Origin: Alphaproteobacteria bacterium
GTDB lineage: Bacteria; Pseudomonadota; Alphaproteobacteria; Caulobacterales; Caulobacteraceae
Reading direction: 5' to 3'
Assembly: GCA_018821435.1 (NCBI GenBank)
Contig: JAHJME010000027.1
Span: forward strand, 62,001-126,000
DNA: 64,000 nucleotides
Shown in pieces: positions 5,972-15,591 of this stretch. The translations under genes and the position numbers were made by a program. The first letter of the stretch is position 1; each line of letters begins with the position of its first letter. A model generated the notes under the pieces. It made no database searches and was not told the origin of the DNA. It saw nothing but the letters and a program-made list of their open reading frames with translations.

Positions 5972-7966
5972 ATGTCCCGTGTCACCTTCTTTGCCGCCGC
6001 CGGCGTTCTGGCGCTGCTCGCCCCCCCCGCGTACGCAGCCGACGACGACGGTGGCGGCAAGGACCTGGCGGAGGTGGTGGTCACCGCCGCGCCCTACGTC
6101 GTCTCGATCGACTCGACCACCACCAGCGTCAACGTCGTGAAGCGTGAAGACCTGGACCTGGCCCCATCGGCCGGGCTGGGCGACGTGCTGGCGAACCTGC
6201 CGGGCGTGCGCTCTTCCTTCTTCGGCCCTGGCGCCAGCCGGCCGGTGATCCGGGGTCTGTCAGGTCCCCGGGTCCAGGTGCTGACCAACGGCGTCGGCAT
6301 GATCGACGCATCCGGCCTGTCCCCCGACCACCAGGTGGCCAGCGATCCGCAGGAGGCCGAACGGATCGAGGTACTGCGCGGGCCTTCGGCCCTGGCGTAC
6401 GGCGGCTCGGCCATCGGCGGCATCGTCAACATCATCGACAACCGCATCCCCTCCACCTACCGCGAGGGCGTGCACGGCCGGGCGCTGGCCTCGTATTCCA
6501 CGGGCGACGAAGGCAAGGCGGTGTCGGGCGCGCTGTCGGCCGGGTTCGGCGGCGGCTTCACGGTCACCCTGGACGGCGCGCACCGCCGCAGCGGCGACTA
6601 CGAGATCCCGGTCGATCCGATGTCGCGCGACCTGGCCGCCGAGCTGGGCCTGCCGGCGCCGTCGCGCGCGCGGACCAAGGTGCCGAACACCTTCGTCGAC
6701 CTGGACGCCGTCGGCGGCGGGCTGTCGTACGTGGGCGAGCAGGGCTGGGGCGGCGTGGCGATCAAGCACACCGACAGCAGCTATGGCAGCGCGGCGGAGG
6801 AGGATGTCCACATCGGGCTGAAGCAGACCCGGATCGACACCCGCGGCGGCCTGAACTTCGGCTTCGGCCCCTTCGAGAGCATCAAGTTCGCCGGCGGCTA
6901 TTCCGACTACAAGCACACCGAGTTCGAGGGCGACGAGCCCGGCACCACCTTCCTCTCCAAGGGCTACGAGGGCCGCGTGGAGCTGGTGCAGCCCAACCGC
7001 GACGGCTGGCAGGGCGCCGTGGGCTTCCAGGGCCTGCACCGCACCTTCGACGCCATCGGCGACGAGGCGCTGATCCCGGCGACCAAGATCGACGAACTGG
7101 GCGTCTTCACCCTGCAGCGCCTGGACAAGGACAGCTGGGGCGTCGAGGGCGGCGTGCGGGTCGACACCCGCTCGGTGAAGAACATCCGCGCCGACCGCGA
7201 CTTCACCAATCTTTCGGCCTCGCTCGGCGTGTTCGCCCGGCCGCTGGAGGGCTGGTTCTTCGGCGCGTCGGTGTCACGCACCAGCCGCGCCCTGACCGAG
7301 GAAGAGCTGTCGTCGTTCGGCGCCCACCCGGCCACCGGCGCCTTCGAGGTCGGCGACCCGACCCTGGACAAGGAGGTCTCGTACTCCCTCGACACCACCG
7401 CCCACTACAGCAACGACACCTGGACGCTGGACCTGCACGGCTTCTACGCCGACTACGACAACTTCATCGACCTGGTGCCGACGGGCGCGACCGATCCGGA
7501 CAGCGGCTTCCCGATCTTCAACTTCGTGCAGGGCGGGGCCAAGTTCTACGGAACCGAGGCGGAGGTCGGCTACACGGCCTGGCGCTCCGGCGACAAGAGC
7601 TTCCGGCTGGAGGCGACCGGCGATTACGTCCACGGCACGACGGACTCCGGCCCCGCGGTCCGCATCCCGCCGTGGTCGCTGACCGGGCGTGGCGTCTACA
7701 CCAGCGGCTTCTGGACCGGCACGGTCGAGCTGCACACCGTGGGCAAGCAGACCCGGGTGGCGAACTTCGAGCTGCCCACCGACGGCTACACCATGCTGGA
7801 CGTCTCGCTGGTGGTGCGACCGTTCGAGAACACGCCGGACCTCAAGGTCTTCGTCGATGCGCACAACCTGACGAACGTGGAAGCGCGCGAGGCGGCGTCG
7901 TTCCTGAAGGATGTGGCGCCCCTGCCGGGCCGCAGCTTCCGGATGGGCGTGGGGTATCGGTTCTAG
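5972..7966 (+). CDS. TonB-dependent outer-membrane receptor, probably for zinc (ZnuD-like)
   Basis: 664 residues. The signal peptide MSRVTFFAAAGVLALLAPPAYAA is followed by a TonB-box-like stretch (DLAEVVVTA), a plug domain (LGDVLANLPGVRSSFFGPGASRPVIRGLSGPRVQVL... GPSALAYGGSAIGGIVNIIDNRIPS) and a 22-strand-type barrel that ends in the aromatic outer-membrane signature GVGYRF. The SPDHQVASDPQEAERIEVLRGP block and the Zur-controlled position match ZnuD-type zinc receptors. It would import zinc or a zinc complex using TonB-ExbBD energy. The substrate is inferred from context, not proven. Confidence 0.82.
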   Translation: MSRVTFFAAAGVLALLAPPAYAADDDGGGKDLAEVVVTAAPYVVSIDSTTTSVNVVKREDLDLAPSAGLGDVLANLPGVRSSFFGPGASRPVIRGLSGPRVQVLTNGVGMIDASGLSPDHQVASDPQEAERIEVLRGPSALAYGGSAIGGIVNIIDNRIPSTYREGVHGRALASYSTGDEGKAVSGALSAGFGGGFTVTLDGAHRRSGDYEIPVDPMSRDLAAELGLPAPSRARTKVPNTFVDLDAVGGGLSYVGEQGWGGVAIKHTDSSYGSAAEEDVHIGLKQTRIDTRGGLNFGFGPFESIKFAGGYSDYKHTEFEGDEPGTTFLSKGYEGRVELVQPNRDGWQGAVGFQGLHRTFDAIGDEALIPATKIDELGVFTLQRLDKDSWGVEGGVRVDTRSVKNIRADRDFTNLSASLGVFARPLEGWFFGASVSRTSRALTEEELSSFGAHPATGAFEVGDPTLDKEVSYSLDTTAHYSNDTWTLDLHGFYADYDNFIDLVPTGATDPDSGFPIFNFVQGGAKFYGTEAEVGYTAWRSGDKSFRLEATGDYVHGTTDSGPAVRIPPWSLTGRGVYTSGFWTGTVELHTVGKQTRVANFELPTDGYTMLDVSLVVRPFENTPDLKVFVDAHNLTNVEAREAASFLKDVAPLPGRSFRMGVGYRF

Positions 7967-8012
7967 CCCCGCGCCGCCTAGAGTGGCCCCTGGTGAACCG
8001 GGGAGCGTGAGC

Positions 8013-9092
8013 ATGCGGATGGTCTGGGGCAGCGCGCTGATCGGCGCGGCGGCGGCGTTGATGTCGTTAGGAAGCGCGCTGGCGGCGCCGGAGCCGGCGG
8101 CCCACGACTATGTCATCAAGGATTTCCGATTCCGGACGGGCGAGCGCCTGCCGGAGCTGAAGATCCACTACTACACCCTGGGCGCGCCCAGGACGGACGC
8201 GGCGGGCAAGGTCACCAACGCGGTGCTGATCCTGCACGGCACCGGGGGTACGGGGCGTCAGTTCCTCTCGCCCCAGTTCGCCGACGTGCTGTTCGCGCCG
8301 GGGGGCCTGCTGGACCCGGCGACCCACTACATCATCCTGCCCGACGGCATCGGCCACGGCGGCTCGTCAAAGCCGTCGGATGGTCTGCGCGCCAAGTTCC
8401 CGGCCTATGACTACGCCGACATGGTCGAGGCCCAGCACGAGCTGGTGACCAAGGGTCTGAAGGTCGAGAAACTGCGGCTGCTGATGGGCACGTCCATGGG
8501 CTGCATGCACGGTTTCATGTGGGCCGAGGCGTGGCCGCAGGCGTCGCAGGCGCTGATGCCGCTGGCCTGCCTGCCGGTGGAGATCGCCGGGCGGAACCGC
8601 TTGTGGCGTAAGATGGCGATCGACGCGGTGACGGCCGATCCCGCCTGGAAGGGCGGCGACTACACGGCCCAGCCGACCCAGGGGGTGCGGACCGCGCAGG
8701 ACCTGTTGATGGTGGTCGGCGCCTCGCCGCTGCCGATGCAGAACCAGCTTCCGACCCGCCAGGCCGTGGACGACTGGCTGGCCACGGAACTGCCGCGCCG
8801 CATGGGTCCGGTGGACGCCAACGACATGATCTACCAGCTGGACGCGTCGCGGACCTACGACCCGTCGAAAGGTCTGGAGGCGATCACGGCGCCGATGACC
8901 TGGGTGAACTCGGCCGACGACTTCATCAATCCGCCCGAGCTGGGCATCGCCGAGCGCGAGGCCAGGCGGCTGAAGACCACCCGGTTCGTGCTCATCCCGG
9001 CCAGCGACAAGACGCGCGGCCACGGCACGCACACCTGGGCGGCGCTCTGGAAGGACGAGCTGGCGGCGCTGTTGAAGCGGTCTGAGCCGTAA
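8013..9092 (+). CDS. Exported alpha/beta hydrolase related to homoserine O-acetyltransferase
   Basis: 359 residues from the ATG at 8013, with a signal peptide (MRMVWGSALIGAAAALMSLGSALAA). The body has the homoserine-acetyltransferase-like layout: HGTGGTGRQFLSPQFADVLFAPGGLLDPATHYIILPDGIGHGGSSKPSDGL, the nucleophile serine in MGTSMGCMHGFMWAEAWP, an acid in NSADDFINPP and a histidine in KTRGHGTHTW. A secreted member is unlikely to make methionine and is more likely an esterase or acyltransferase acting in the periplasm. It follows the receptor by 46 bases and could be cotranscribed. Confidence 0.75.
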   Translation: MRMVWGSALIGAAAALMSLGSALAAPEPAAHDYVIKDFRFRTGERLPELKIHYYTLGAPRTDAAGKVTNAVLILHGTGGTGRQFLSPQFADVLFAPGGLLDPATHYIILPDGIGHGGSSKPSDGLRAKFPAYDYADMVEAQHELVTKGLKVEKLRLLMGTSMGCMHGFMWAEAWPQASQALMPLACLPVEIAGRNRLWRKMAIDAVTADPAWKGGDYTAQPTQGVRTAQDLLMVVGASPLPMQNQLPTRQAVDDWLATELPRRMGPVDANDMIYQLDASRTYDPSKGLEAITAPMTWVNSADDFINPPELGIAEREARRLKTTRFVLIPASDKTRGHGTHTWAALWKDELAALLKRSEP

Positions 9093-9120
9093 TTTCCCCT
9101 CCCCATGACGGGGAGGGAAA
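9093..9120. terminator. Bidirectional terminator hairpin
   Basis: TTTCCCCTCCCC, a short loop (ATGAC), then GGGGAGGGAAA, placed between the convergent hydrolase and DUF4167 genes. The A/T-rich arm ends give a T-tract on each strand, as expected for a two-way intrinsic terminator. Confidence 0.65.
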
Positions 9121-9123
9121 AGA

Positions 9124-10203
9124 TCAGTCTTCCGACGACTCGGCGGGGGCGGGAGCCGCATCGCCTTCGAAGGTGCGCGGGGCGCGGCGGCGGCGGGCCT
9201 TGGGCTTTTCCTCGCCGGTGTCGGCGGCGGGGATCGGACGGGGCGCGGCGGCTTGCAGGAAGGCCGGCGCATGGCTGGCGCCGCCTTCGGCGTCGCGTAG
9301 CATGTGACCCCGTTCCTCGGGCGCCGGATCGCCTTGCGGCTGAACGACGGCCAGCGGGTCGCGGGCCGGACGGTCGCGGTCGCGGTCGCGCGGACGATCG
9401 TCGCGGTCCTGGCGGCTGGAGCGCTCACGGCGGCCTTCGCCTTCAGCGCGAGGCGCGTCGGCGCGCGGGGCCTCGGTGTTGGGACGGTCGTCGCGCTGGG
9501 TGCGGTCGTCGCGAGGCCGGTCGTCGCGGGGACGATCCTCACGGGGCTGTTCGTCGCGCGGACGATCATCCCGGGGCCGGTCGCGATTGCGGTCGCGGTT
9601 CTCGCGGGGCTGCCAGTCGCGGTTGCGATCGCGGTTGGCGCCGTCGTTGCGATTCTGGTCGCGCGGACGATCGTCGCGCGGCTGCCATTCGCGCTCGCGC
9701 GGCCGGTTCTGGTTTTGATTCTGGCCTTGGTCGCCGCCGGTCTGGCCGGCGTCTTCACGTTCGCGAGCCTCACGCGCTTCGCGGGCCTCGCCGTTGGCTT
9801 CGGCGGTCGCGGCGGCTTCGTCGGCGGCGATCGACTGGGCCCGGCCGGTCTCGTCCTCGAAGTCGATGTCATAGCCGGACGCGAACTGGTCGCGGCCGAT
9901 GATCTCGCTGGCGGGACGGGTGGGCTGCAGGGCGCGCAGCAGGCGGAAATAGTGCTCGGCGTGCTGCAGATAGTTCTCGGCGAGGACCCGGTCCCCGGCG
10001 GAGCCGGCGTCGCGGGCCAGCTGCTGGTACTTCTCGAAGACGTGCTGCGCGTTGCCGCGCACCTTCACGCCGTCGGGGCCGTTCGAATCGAAGGCGCGAT
10101 TGGCATTGTGGGGTTGGGGCTTGTTGCCGCCGCCGCCGCCACTGCCGCCGCTGCTACCCCGATTGCGCCCGCGCTGGCGCTTCATACCCTTGAAATCTCT
10201 CAT
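9124..10203 (-). CDS. DUF4167 domain protein with a long charged repeat tail
   Basis: 359 residues from the ATG at 10203. The N-terminus (MRDFKGMKRQRGRNRG..., then NANRAFDSNGPDGVKVRGNAQHVFEKYQQLARDAGSAGDRVLAENYLQHAEHYFRLL) is the alphaproteobacterial DUF4167 domain. The remainder is a low-complexity tail dominated by RDRPRDDRPRD-type repeats, ending with a KARRRRAPRTFE segment. The Arg/Asp-rich disordered tail suggests RNA or nucleic-acid contact, which is inference. Its place immediately downstream of prmC is conserved in alphaproteobacteria. Confidence 0.8.
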   Translation of the reverse strand: MRDFKGMKRQRGRNRGSSGGSGGGGGNKPQPHNANRAFDSNGPDGVKVRGNAQHVFEKYQQLARDAGSAGDRVLAENYLQHAEHYFRLLRALQPTRPASEIIGRDQFASGYDIDFEDETGRAQSIAADEAAATAEANGEAREAREAREREDAGQTGGDQGQNQNQNRPREREWQPRDDRPRDQNRNDGANRDRNRDWQPRENRDRNRDRPRDDRPRDEQPREDRPRDDRPRDDRTQRDDRPNTEAPRADAPRAEGEGRRERSSRQDRDDRPRDRDRDRPARDPLAVVQPQGDPAPEERGHMLRDAEGGASHAPAFLQAAAPRPIPAADTGEEKPKARRRRAPRTFEGDAAPAPAESSED

Positions 10204-10251
10204 ATTTTGGAAACCGTTTGGTCTTTCCTTAGCGTCCCTATCGACGCCTTG

Positions 10252-10297
10252 GTCTTCAGCGTGGTCGGGCCTTGGCCCGGTCAAATCATGTGAAGAC
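10252..10297. other. Inverted repeat upstream of the DUF4167 gene
   Basis: GTCTTCA (10252-10258) and TGAAGAC (10291-10297) are perfect inverted arms around an inner GGGCC-TT-GGCCC palindrome. They lie about 50-95 bases upstream of the DUF4167 start within the 244-base gap after prmC. It could be a prmC terminator or a 5' leader structure; the rest of the gap shows nothing else recognisable. Confidence 0.35.
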
Positions 10298-10447
10298 GTG
10301 TGTTTTCCCCGTCTTCCGCCCGGAAGCTCATCAGCGAGAGGCTATGGAAGCGTCGCGCCTGTCGGGGCGGGGCGGGCGTCCTTCATGGGGACGCATCTAC
10401 CTGCAACACCGACGAATTTGGGTGGAGACGTGATCTGATGTAGCGAG

Positions 10448-11317
10448 TCAGCCCGCCGTTTCCAAGGTCTTTTTCTCGCCGACGACCACCCGGTCCTTGT
10501 CCGTGAGGTCGCGGATGGTCTGCACGAACACCGCGCCGGCCTCTTTGAACAGCGCCTCGACGGCGTCTTTCTGGTCGTAGCCGATCTCGACCGCGAAGCG
10601 GCCGCCGGGCTTCAGCACCCGCAGAATCTCGGGCGCCAGGATCCGATAGTGGTCCAGGCCGTCCGCGCCGCCCTCCAGCGCCAGGCGCGGCTCGTGGTCG
10701 CGCACCTCGGGCTCCAGGGTCTCGATGACATGGTTGGCGATGTAGGGCGGGTTGGAGACCACCAGGTCGAAGCCATCGCCCTCCAGGCCCGCCGTCCAGT
10801 CGCCACGCAACAGGGCGACCCGGTTCGCCAGGCCCAGCGACGCAGCGTTGTCCCGCGCCACGGCCAGGGCCTCCTCCGAGACGTCGATCCCCAGCCCCTT
10901 GGCCGCCGGCCGCTCGGCCAGCAGGGCCAGCAGGATGGCCCCGGAGCCGACGCCCAGGTCCAGGATCCGCCACGGCGCGGTCTCGGGGAAGTCGCGCAGC
11001 GAGAATTCCACCACGGTCTCGGTGTCCGGGCGCGGCGTCAGGACGTCCTTGGTGACGCTCAGCATGATCTTCCAGAAGCCCTTGCGGCCCAGGATGTGGC
11101 TGACCGGCTCGCGGTTCGCCCGTCGCGTAAGATAGTCGTCGAGCGTCGCCTCCTGCGCCGGCGTCAGCTCGCGGTGCGGATCGGTGACGATCTCGACGCG
11201 GGTCACCTCGGCGGCGGCCTCGACCAGCAGGCGCGCGTCGATCACCGGACCGGTGATCCCCGCCGCTTCCAGCCGCGTCCGCGCGCCCTTCCAGGCCTGG
11301 AGCAGGTTGATCGTCAT
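10448..11317 (-). CDS. prmC: Peptide chain release factor N5-glutamine methyltransferase
   Basis: 289 residues. It methylates the glutamine of the GGQ motif in release factors using S-adenosylmethionine. Visible features are the N-terminal helical domain, the SAM-binding segment WRILDLGVGSGAILLALL, the diagnostic NPPYIANHVIETLEPEVRDHEPRLALEGG motif that binds the glutamine side chain, and FAVEIGYDQ near the end. prfA, its substrate gene, lies 2.2 kb upstream on the same strand. The start overlaps the MOSC stop by 4 bases (ATGA), so the two are translationally coupled. Confidence 0.93.
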   Translation of the reverse strand: MTINLLQAWKGARTRLEAAGITGPVIDARLLVEAAAEVTRVEIVTDPHRELTPAQEATLDDYLTRRANREPVSHILGRKGFWKIMLSVTKDVLTPRPDTETVVEFSLRDFPETAPWRILDLGVGSGAILLALLAERPAAKGLGIDVSEEALAVARDNAASLGLANRVALLRGDWTAGLEGDGFDLVVSNPPYIANHVIETLEPEVRDHEPRLALEGGADGLDHYRILAPEILRVLKPGGRFAVEIGYDQKDAVEALFKEAGAVFVQTIRDLTDKDRVVVGEKKTLETAG

Positions 11318-12081
11318 TGCGGCGCCGTGATCGCGTCGCCCAGGCCCACCCGGCCAGTCGTCGTCATCTGAATATAGATCCCGCAGAACATGTGAGCGTA
11401 GTTGTCGAACAGCGCCTTCACCACCTCAAGGTCGCGCACGGCCGTGGTGGGGTCCACCTCGATCGCGGCGCAGCGGACGATGGGCTTGAAGACCTTGGCC
11501 CGCGCCCAGCCGACCATCAACTCGCGGCCGCCCCATTCGTTCTCGACCCAGGGCGGCCAGCCCTCGACATAGAGGTTGCCGCGGAAGCGGAGCGGATCCA
11601 GCTCGACGCCCATCTTCTCCGACAGGTCGCGGACGCTGGCCATGTTGATCACCGAGACCTGGCCCAGCGGGTGGTCGGTGAACCGGAACGGCCCCCGCGC
11701 ATCAACCACCTTCAACGGCCCGCGCAGGTCGTCGGCGTCGAGGAATTCGGTCAGCCACGCGGCGAAGGCCTCGCGGGCGTCGGCGTCGTCCAGCCGACCG
11801 GCGAAGGCCGGCGCGCCCGGCGCCTCGGCGGTCATCACGCCGGTGGTCTCGTCGTAACGGGTTCGCGCCGCCGCCACCTTGGGGATCGCCGCCAGCACGG
11901 TGAACTTCTGCTTCGGCGTGAAGGTCGGCGCGTCGGGGTCGTAGCCCGAGGGGCCGTTCTCCACCGCCCAGACGCGGTCGTGCGGAAAGCCTTCGCCGGG
12001 GGCGAGGTCCACATGGTTCAGGCGCTCGGGCGTGAAGCCCTTCACCGGATGGCGATAGATCGCCGCGACATGGCCGCTCAT
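11314..12081 (-). CDS. MOSC domain protein
   Basis: 255 residues from the ATG at 12081 (MSGHVAAIYRHPVKGFTPERL). The N-terminal beta-barrel part (YRHPVKGFTPE...FPHDRVWAVENG) and the C-terminal MOSC core (FTDHPLGQVSVINMASVRDLSEKMG...DPLRFRGNLYVEGWPPWVENEW...KPIVRCAAIEVDP) are clear, including the cysteine in VRCAAIEVDP. MOSC proteins carry sulfur or bind molybdenum cofactor, as in mARC-type reductases and Moco sulfurases. It sits between prfA and prmC in the housekeeping cluster and overlaps prmC by 4 bases. Confidence 0.85.
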   Translation of the reverse strand: MSGHVAAIYRHPVKGFTPERLNHVDLAPGEGFPHDRVWAVENGPSGYDPDAPTFTPKQKFTVLAAIPKVAAARTRYDETTGVMTAEAPGAPAFAGRLDDADAREAFAAWLTEFLDADDLRGPLKVVDARGPFRFTDHPLGQVSVINMASVRDLSEKMGVELDPLRFRGNLYVEGWPPWVENEWGGRELMVGWARAKVFKPIVRCAAIEVDPTTAVRDLEVVKALFDNYAHMFCGIYIQMTTTGRVGLGDAITAPQ

Positions 12082-12177
12082 GACCGGCTTCTCGCCGAAA
12101 GCCCGCCAATGCTCAAGGTCGGACGGAACGGATGGCGGCGGCCAGGGGTTAGCCGGAGCGTCGCAGGGGAGCGCCGC

Positions 12178-13542
12178 GTGACCGCCCATCCACCACCGCC
12201 GCCGCGCCGACGCGCCGCCCCGTCGGTGGCGTCGCTCGCGCCGTGGGCGGTGACCGCCGCCCTGGCCGCGGCCTGGTGGAACGCCACCCGCCATCGCCCT
12301 GTCCCGCAGCCGCTGCGCGTCGAGCCCAAGCCGCAGCCAGGCCTCAGCCGCCCGACCCAGGCCGACCCCGCGCATTTCGAGCAGCAGGAGCCGGGGCGAG
12401 GACGGGTGGCGGAGCGCCCGCACCACATCCCCTGGCGGGGCTGGAAGGACATCCTCTGGCGCACCTACCGCGAGATCGGCGAGGACCGCCTGACGGTCGT
12501 GGCCGGCAGCGTCACCTACTACACCCTGCTGGCGATCTTCCCGGCTCTCGGCGTCTTCGTCTCGCTCTACGGCCTGATCGCCGACGTACGCCTTGTCGAG
12601 GAGCAACTGATCCAGCTCTCCAGCGTCTTTCCGCCCGAGGCGGTGCGGTTGCTGGGCGAACAGATGCTCCGGCTGGCGACCGGCAAGACCGGCGGCCTCT
12701 CGGTCGCGTTCCTCGTCAGCCTGCTGCTGTCGATCTGGAGCGCCAGCGCGGGGATGAAGTCGCTCTTCGACGGCCTGAACATCGCCTACGACGAGACCGA
12801 GAAGCGCAGCTACATCGCCCGCACCGCCATGACCTATGGCTTCACCGTGGCCCTGCTGCTGTTCATGACCCTGGTCAGCGGCATCCTGGTCGCCGCGCCG
12901 TTCGCGCTGGAGGCCCTGCGAATCCGCGAGGAGTGGATCATCGCGGCGCGCTGGCCGCTGGTCTATGGCGTGGCCGCCGCCGCGCTCTGCATCGCCTATC
13001 GCTACGGCCCCAGTCGACAGCGGGCGCAATGGCGATGGCTGATCCCCGGCAGCGCCGTGGCGGCCTTGCTCTGGATGGCGGGCTCGGCGGCGTTCTCCTG
13101 GTATCTCAACAACGTCGCCCGCCTGGACGCGACCTATGGGTCTCTGGGCACGGTCATCGGCTTCATGCTGTGGGTGTGGTTCTCGGTGATGCTGGTGCTG
13201 ATCGGCGCCGAGCTGAACGCCGAGATCGAGCACCAGACCGCCATCGACTCCACCACCGGCCCGCCCAAACCGATGGGCGAGCGCGGCGCGGCCATGGCCG
13301 ATACCGTCGGTCTGCGCTTCGTGGGCTTCCGCAAGGGCGCGGGCGAACTGCTGGGCATGGCGCGCCGCCAGACCGACCGGTTCCGCCGCCATGGCAAACC
13401 GCCGCCGCTCGCGACCGTGGTCGAAGAGTCTAAGAGCTCCTCTTCCCCCGCGCTGCGCGTCGGGGGACAGGAGGAGGTCAGCCGAACTCGTCTTCCAGCG
13501 CGGCCAGCCGGGCCGCCTGGTCCTCGGCGATCAGCGGGTTGA
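12178..13542 (+). CDS. YihY/UPF0761 family inner-membrane protein
   Basis: 454 residues from the GTG at 12178, preceded by a GGGGAG ribosome site. A Pro/Arg-rich cytoplasmic N-terminus of about 90 residues leads into the YihY core: [56 protein letters not shown] and [42 protein letters not shown], with six membrane helices. The family was once called ribonuclease BN, but it is now regarded as an uncharacterised membrane protein. The frame runs through a palindrome and 65 bases into the convergent prfA 3' end, so the last 35 residues are not conserved-looking. Confidence 0.82.
   Translation: MTAHPPPPPRRRAAPSVASLAPWAVTAALAAAWWNATRHRPVPQPLRVEPKPQPGLSRPTQADPAHFEQQEPGRGRVAERPHHIPWRGWKDILWRTYREIGEDRLTVVAGSVTYYTLLAIFPALGVFVSLYGLIADVRLVEEQLIQLSSVFPPEAVRLLGEQMLRLATGKTGGLSVAFLVSLLLSIWSASAGMKSLFDGLNIAYDETEKRSYIARTAMTYGFTVALLLFMTLVSGILVAAPFALEALRIREEWIIAARWPLVYGVAAAALCIAYRYGPSRQRAQWRWLIPGSAVAALLWMAGSAAFSWYLNNVARLDATYGSLGTVIGFMLWVWFSVMLVLIGAELNAEIEHQTAIDSTTGPPKPMGERGAAMADTVGLRFVGFRKGAGELLGMARRQTDRFRRHGKPPPLATVVEESKSSSSPALRVGGQEEVSRTRLPARPAGPPGPRRSAG
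13437..13476. terminator. Palindrome between yihY-like gene and prfA
   Basis: CTCCT...CCCCCGCGC and its complement GCGCGTCGGGGG...AGGAG form a long imperfect hairpin just before the prfA stop and inside the end of the YihY-like frame. Probably a shared terminator that has been read into coding frame on the plus strand. Confidence 0.45.
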
Positions 13543-14554
13543 TCACGTCGTCCAGCGTCTCGCCCTCGATGATCTTGGGCAGGTTGTAGAGGGTCAGGTT
13601 GATCCGGTGGTCGGTCACCCGACCCTGCGGGAAGTTGTAGGTGCGGATGCGCTCCGACCTGTCGCCGGAGCCCACCTGGCTCTTGCGCGCGTCCGCGCGG
13701 GCGGTGTCCAGGGCCTCGCGCTGCTGGTCGTACAGCTTGACCTTCAGGGCCTTCATGGCCCGCGCCCGGTTCTGGTGCTGCGACTTCTCGGAGGAGGTCA
13801 CCACGATGCCGGAGGGTAGGTGGGTAATGCGGACGGCAGAGTCGGTCTTGTTCACGTGCTGGCCGCCGGCGCCCGACGAGCGATAGGTGTCGATCCGCAG
13901 GTCCTGGTCGCGGATCTCGATTTCCACGTCCTCGGGCTCGGGCAGGATCGCCACCGTCGCCGCCGACGTGTGGATGCGCCCTTGCGCCTCGGTGGCCGGC
14001 ACGCGCTGCACCCGGTGCACGCCGCTCTCGAACTTCAGTCGGCCAAAGACGCCGTCGCCGGTGATCGCGGCGACGATTTCCTTGTAGCCGCCCATCTCGC
14101 CTTCGGTGACGCTGTCGATCTCGACCCGCCAGCCCTGGAGCTGGGCGTAGCGCGAGTACATCCGGAACAGATCGCCGGCGAACAGCGCGGCCTCGTCGCC
14201 CCCGGTGCCGGCCCGGACTTCGAGGATAGCGGATGCGTTCTCGTCCCGATCCTTCGGCGCCAGCAGCAGGGCGACGTCGTGTTCGAGCGCCGGCAGCTTG
14301 TCCTTCAGCGCCTCCAGCTCATCGCGCGCCATGGCGGCCATCTCGGGATCGCCGGATGCGGCCATTTCCTCCAGCTCCGGCCCCTCGGCCTTCACCCGTT
14401 CCAGCGCCTGCACGGCGTCGGCCACCGGCTTCAGCTCGGCGTGTTCCTTGGAGAGGCGGACGATCTCGGCGCCGTCCGTGGCCGCGCCCATGCGCGCCTC
14501 GATCTCGCGGAAGCGGTCGAGCACCTGGTCGAGCCTGGCCTGGGGAAGTCGCAC
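13478..14554 (-). CDS. prfA: Peptide chain release factor 1
   Basis: 358 residues from the GTG at 14554 ([23 protein letters not shown]), the usual length of RF1. It recognises UAA and UAG stop codons and triggers peptide release. Visible motifs are [17 protein letters not shown], with the PAT tripeptide anticodon of RF1, and the catalytic GGQ in [20 protein letters not shown]. The ATG at 14626 adds 24 residues that do not belong to the family. PrmC, which methylates the GGQ glutamine, is encoded downstream. Confidence 0.94.
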   Translation of the reverse strand: MRLPQARLDQVLDRFREIEARMGAATDGAEIVRLSKEHAELKPVADAVQALERVKAEGPELEEMAASGDPEMAAMARDELEALKDKLPALEHDVALLLAPKDRDENASAILEVRAGTGGDEAALFAGDLFRMYSRYAQLQGWRVEIDSVTEGEMGGYKEIVAAITGDGVFGRLKFESGVHRVQRVPATEAQGRIHTSAATVAILPEPEDVEIEIRDQDLRIDTYRSSGAGGQHVNKTDSAVRITHLPSGIVVTSSEKSQHQNRARAMKALKVKLYDQQREALDTARADARKSQVGSGDRSERIRTYNFPQGRVTDHRINLTLYNLPKIIEGETLDDVINPLIAEDQAARLAALEDEFG

Positions 14555-14640
14555 GGGTTCAGTCCTTTGAGGGGCGCGTTCTCTAGCCGAGGCCGGGCGC
14601 GGCGCCAATTCCGCGCTATGCTGCACGCGGGAGGATCGCC

Positions 14641-15219
14641 ATGTACCACGAAGGTAACCGGGCGCTGCAGGACGCCTTTGGGAGCCGCGCGCTGGCCGAC
14701 CGGCTGGACGAGAAGCTGCGCCACGACCGGTTCACCGACGGCGACGCCGCCTTCATCGCCGGGCAGTGCTTCTTCTTCCTGGCGACCGCCGACGCGGAGG
14801 GGCGGCCGGACTGCTCGTTCAAGGGCGGGCCGGCGGGTTTCGCCCAGGTCGTCGCGCCCGATCTGCTGGTGTTTCCGGACTACGACGGCAACGGCATGTT
14901 CAAGAGCCTGGGCAACATCGCCGCCAATCCGCATGTGGGGCTGCTGTTCATCGCCATGGGCGAGCGCGCCGGTCGCCTGCGGGTCAACGGCCGAGCCGAG
15001 GTGACGGCGGACGATCCGGCCATGGCGGATATCCCTGGTGCGCAACTGCTGGTGAAGATCACGCCGGTCGACATCTTCCCGAACTGCCCGCGCTACATTC
15101 CGCGCATGGCGATCGAGGCGGCCTCGCCCTACGCGCCCATCGCGGACGCGCCGCCGGTCGAGCCCAAGTGGAAGGCCTTCCCCGACTTCGCCGAGGTGGT
15201 CCCGCCGCGCCGCCGCTAG
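14641..15219 (+). CDS. Pyridoxamine 5'-phosphate oxidase-fold protein
   Basis: 192 residues. The split-barrel flavin-binding fold is indicated by [61 protein letters not shown] and [11 protein letters not shown]. Such proteins bind FMN or F420 and act on varied small molecules. The C-terminal [13 protein letters not shown] segment is typical of the subgroup that is not PdxH. Divergent from prfA, with 86 bases between the starts. The substrate is unknown. Confidence 0.8.
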   Translation: MYHEGNRALQDAFGSRALADRLDEKLRHDRFTDGDAAFIAGQCFFFLATADAEGRPDCSFKGGPAGFAQVVAPDLLVFPDYDGNGMFKSLGNIAANPHVGLLFIAMGERAGRLRVNGRAEVTADDPAMADIPGAQLLVKITPVDIFPNCPRYIPRMAIEAASPYAPIADAPPVEPKWKAFPDFAEVVPPRRR

Positions 15220-15277
15220 GTCGGAACGCTCCGCCCGCCTTGGGGGTTACGACCCCGGTGACACACGGAGATATCCC

Positions 15278-15589
15278 ATGGCGACCGAACGCGTGACAGA
15301 ACGCAGCGACGGCGTGACCACTGAGCGGGTGGTCGAGCGCAACGGCGGCACGACCTATGTCGACGCCGGCGGCGGCTCGGGCATCGGCGGCATCCTGGTC
15401 GGCATCGCCGTCCTGGCGATGGTGGCGATCGTGGCGTTCTTCCTGCTGCAGTCGAACCGCAATGACGCGATCCGCACCGACGCGGTGACCAGCGCCGCCT
15501 CCAGCGTGGCCGATAGCGCCGCCGGCGCGGCCGAGGGCGTCAGCGCCGCCGCCAACAACGCCGCTGATGCGGTGACGCCCGCGCAGTAA
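15278..15589 (+). CDS. Small membrane protein, one transmembrane helix
   Basis: 103 residues. The N-terminal region has Thr/Glu/Arg repeats (TERVTERSDGVTTERVVERNGG) and a glycine-rich linker, followed by one strong helix (GIGGILVGIAVLAMVAIVAFFLL) and an Ala/Ser-rich tail that is probably helical in the periplasm (ASSVADSAAGAAEGVSAAANNAADA). Family and function were not recognised. It ends just before the intergenic repeats. Confidence 0.6.
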   Translation: MATERVTERSDGVTTERVVERNGGTTYVDAGGGSGIGGILVGIAVLAMVAIVAFFLLQSNRNDAIRTDAVTSAASSVADSAAGAAEGVSAAANNAADAVTPAQ

Positions 15590-15591
15590 GG

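Noticed and set aside
8367..9872. 501-codon minus frame across the hydrolase and DUF4167 genes
   Set aside because: It spans two convergent genes and a terminator, and its Thr/Arg/Ala-rich product matches a frame-shifted DUF4167 repeat region.
11314..13392. 692-codon minus frame running through the YihY-like gene into the MOSC gene
   Set aside because: Only the last 255 codons are real (MOSC). The earlier part is the shadow of the YihY-like frame and has no hydrophobic or domain pattern.
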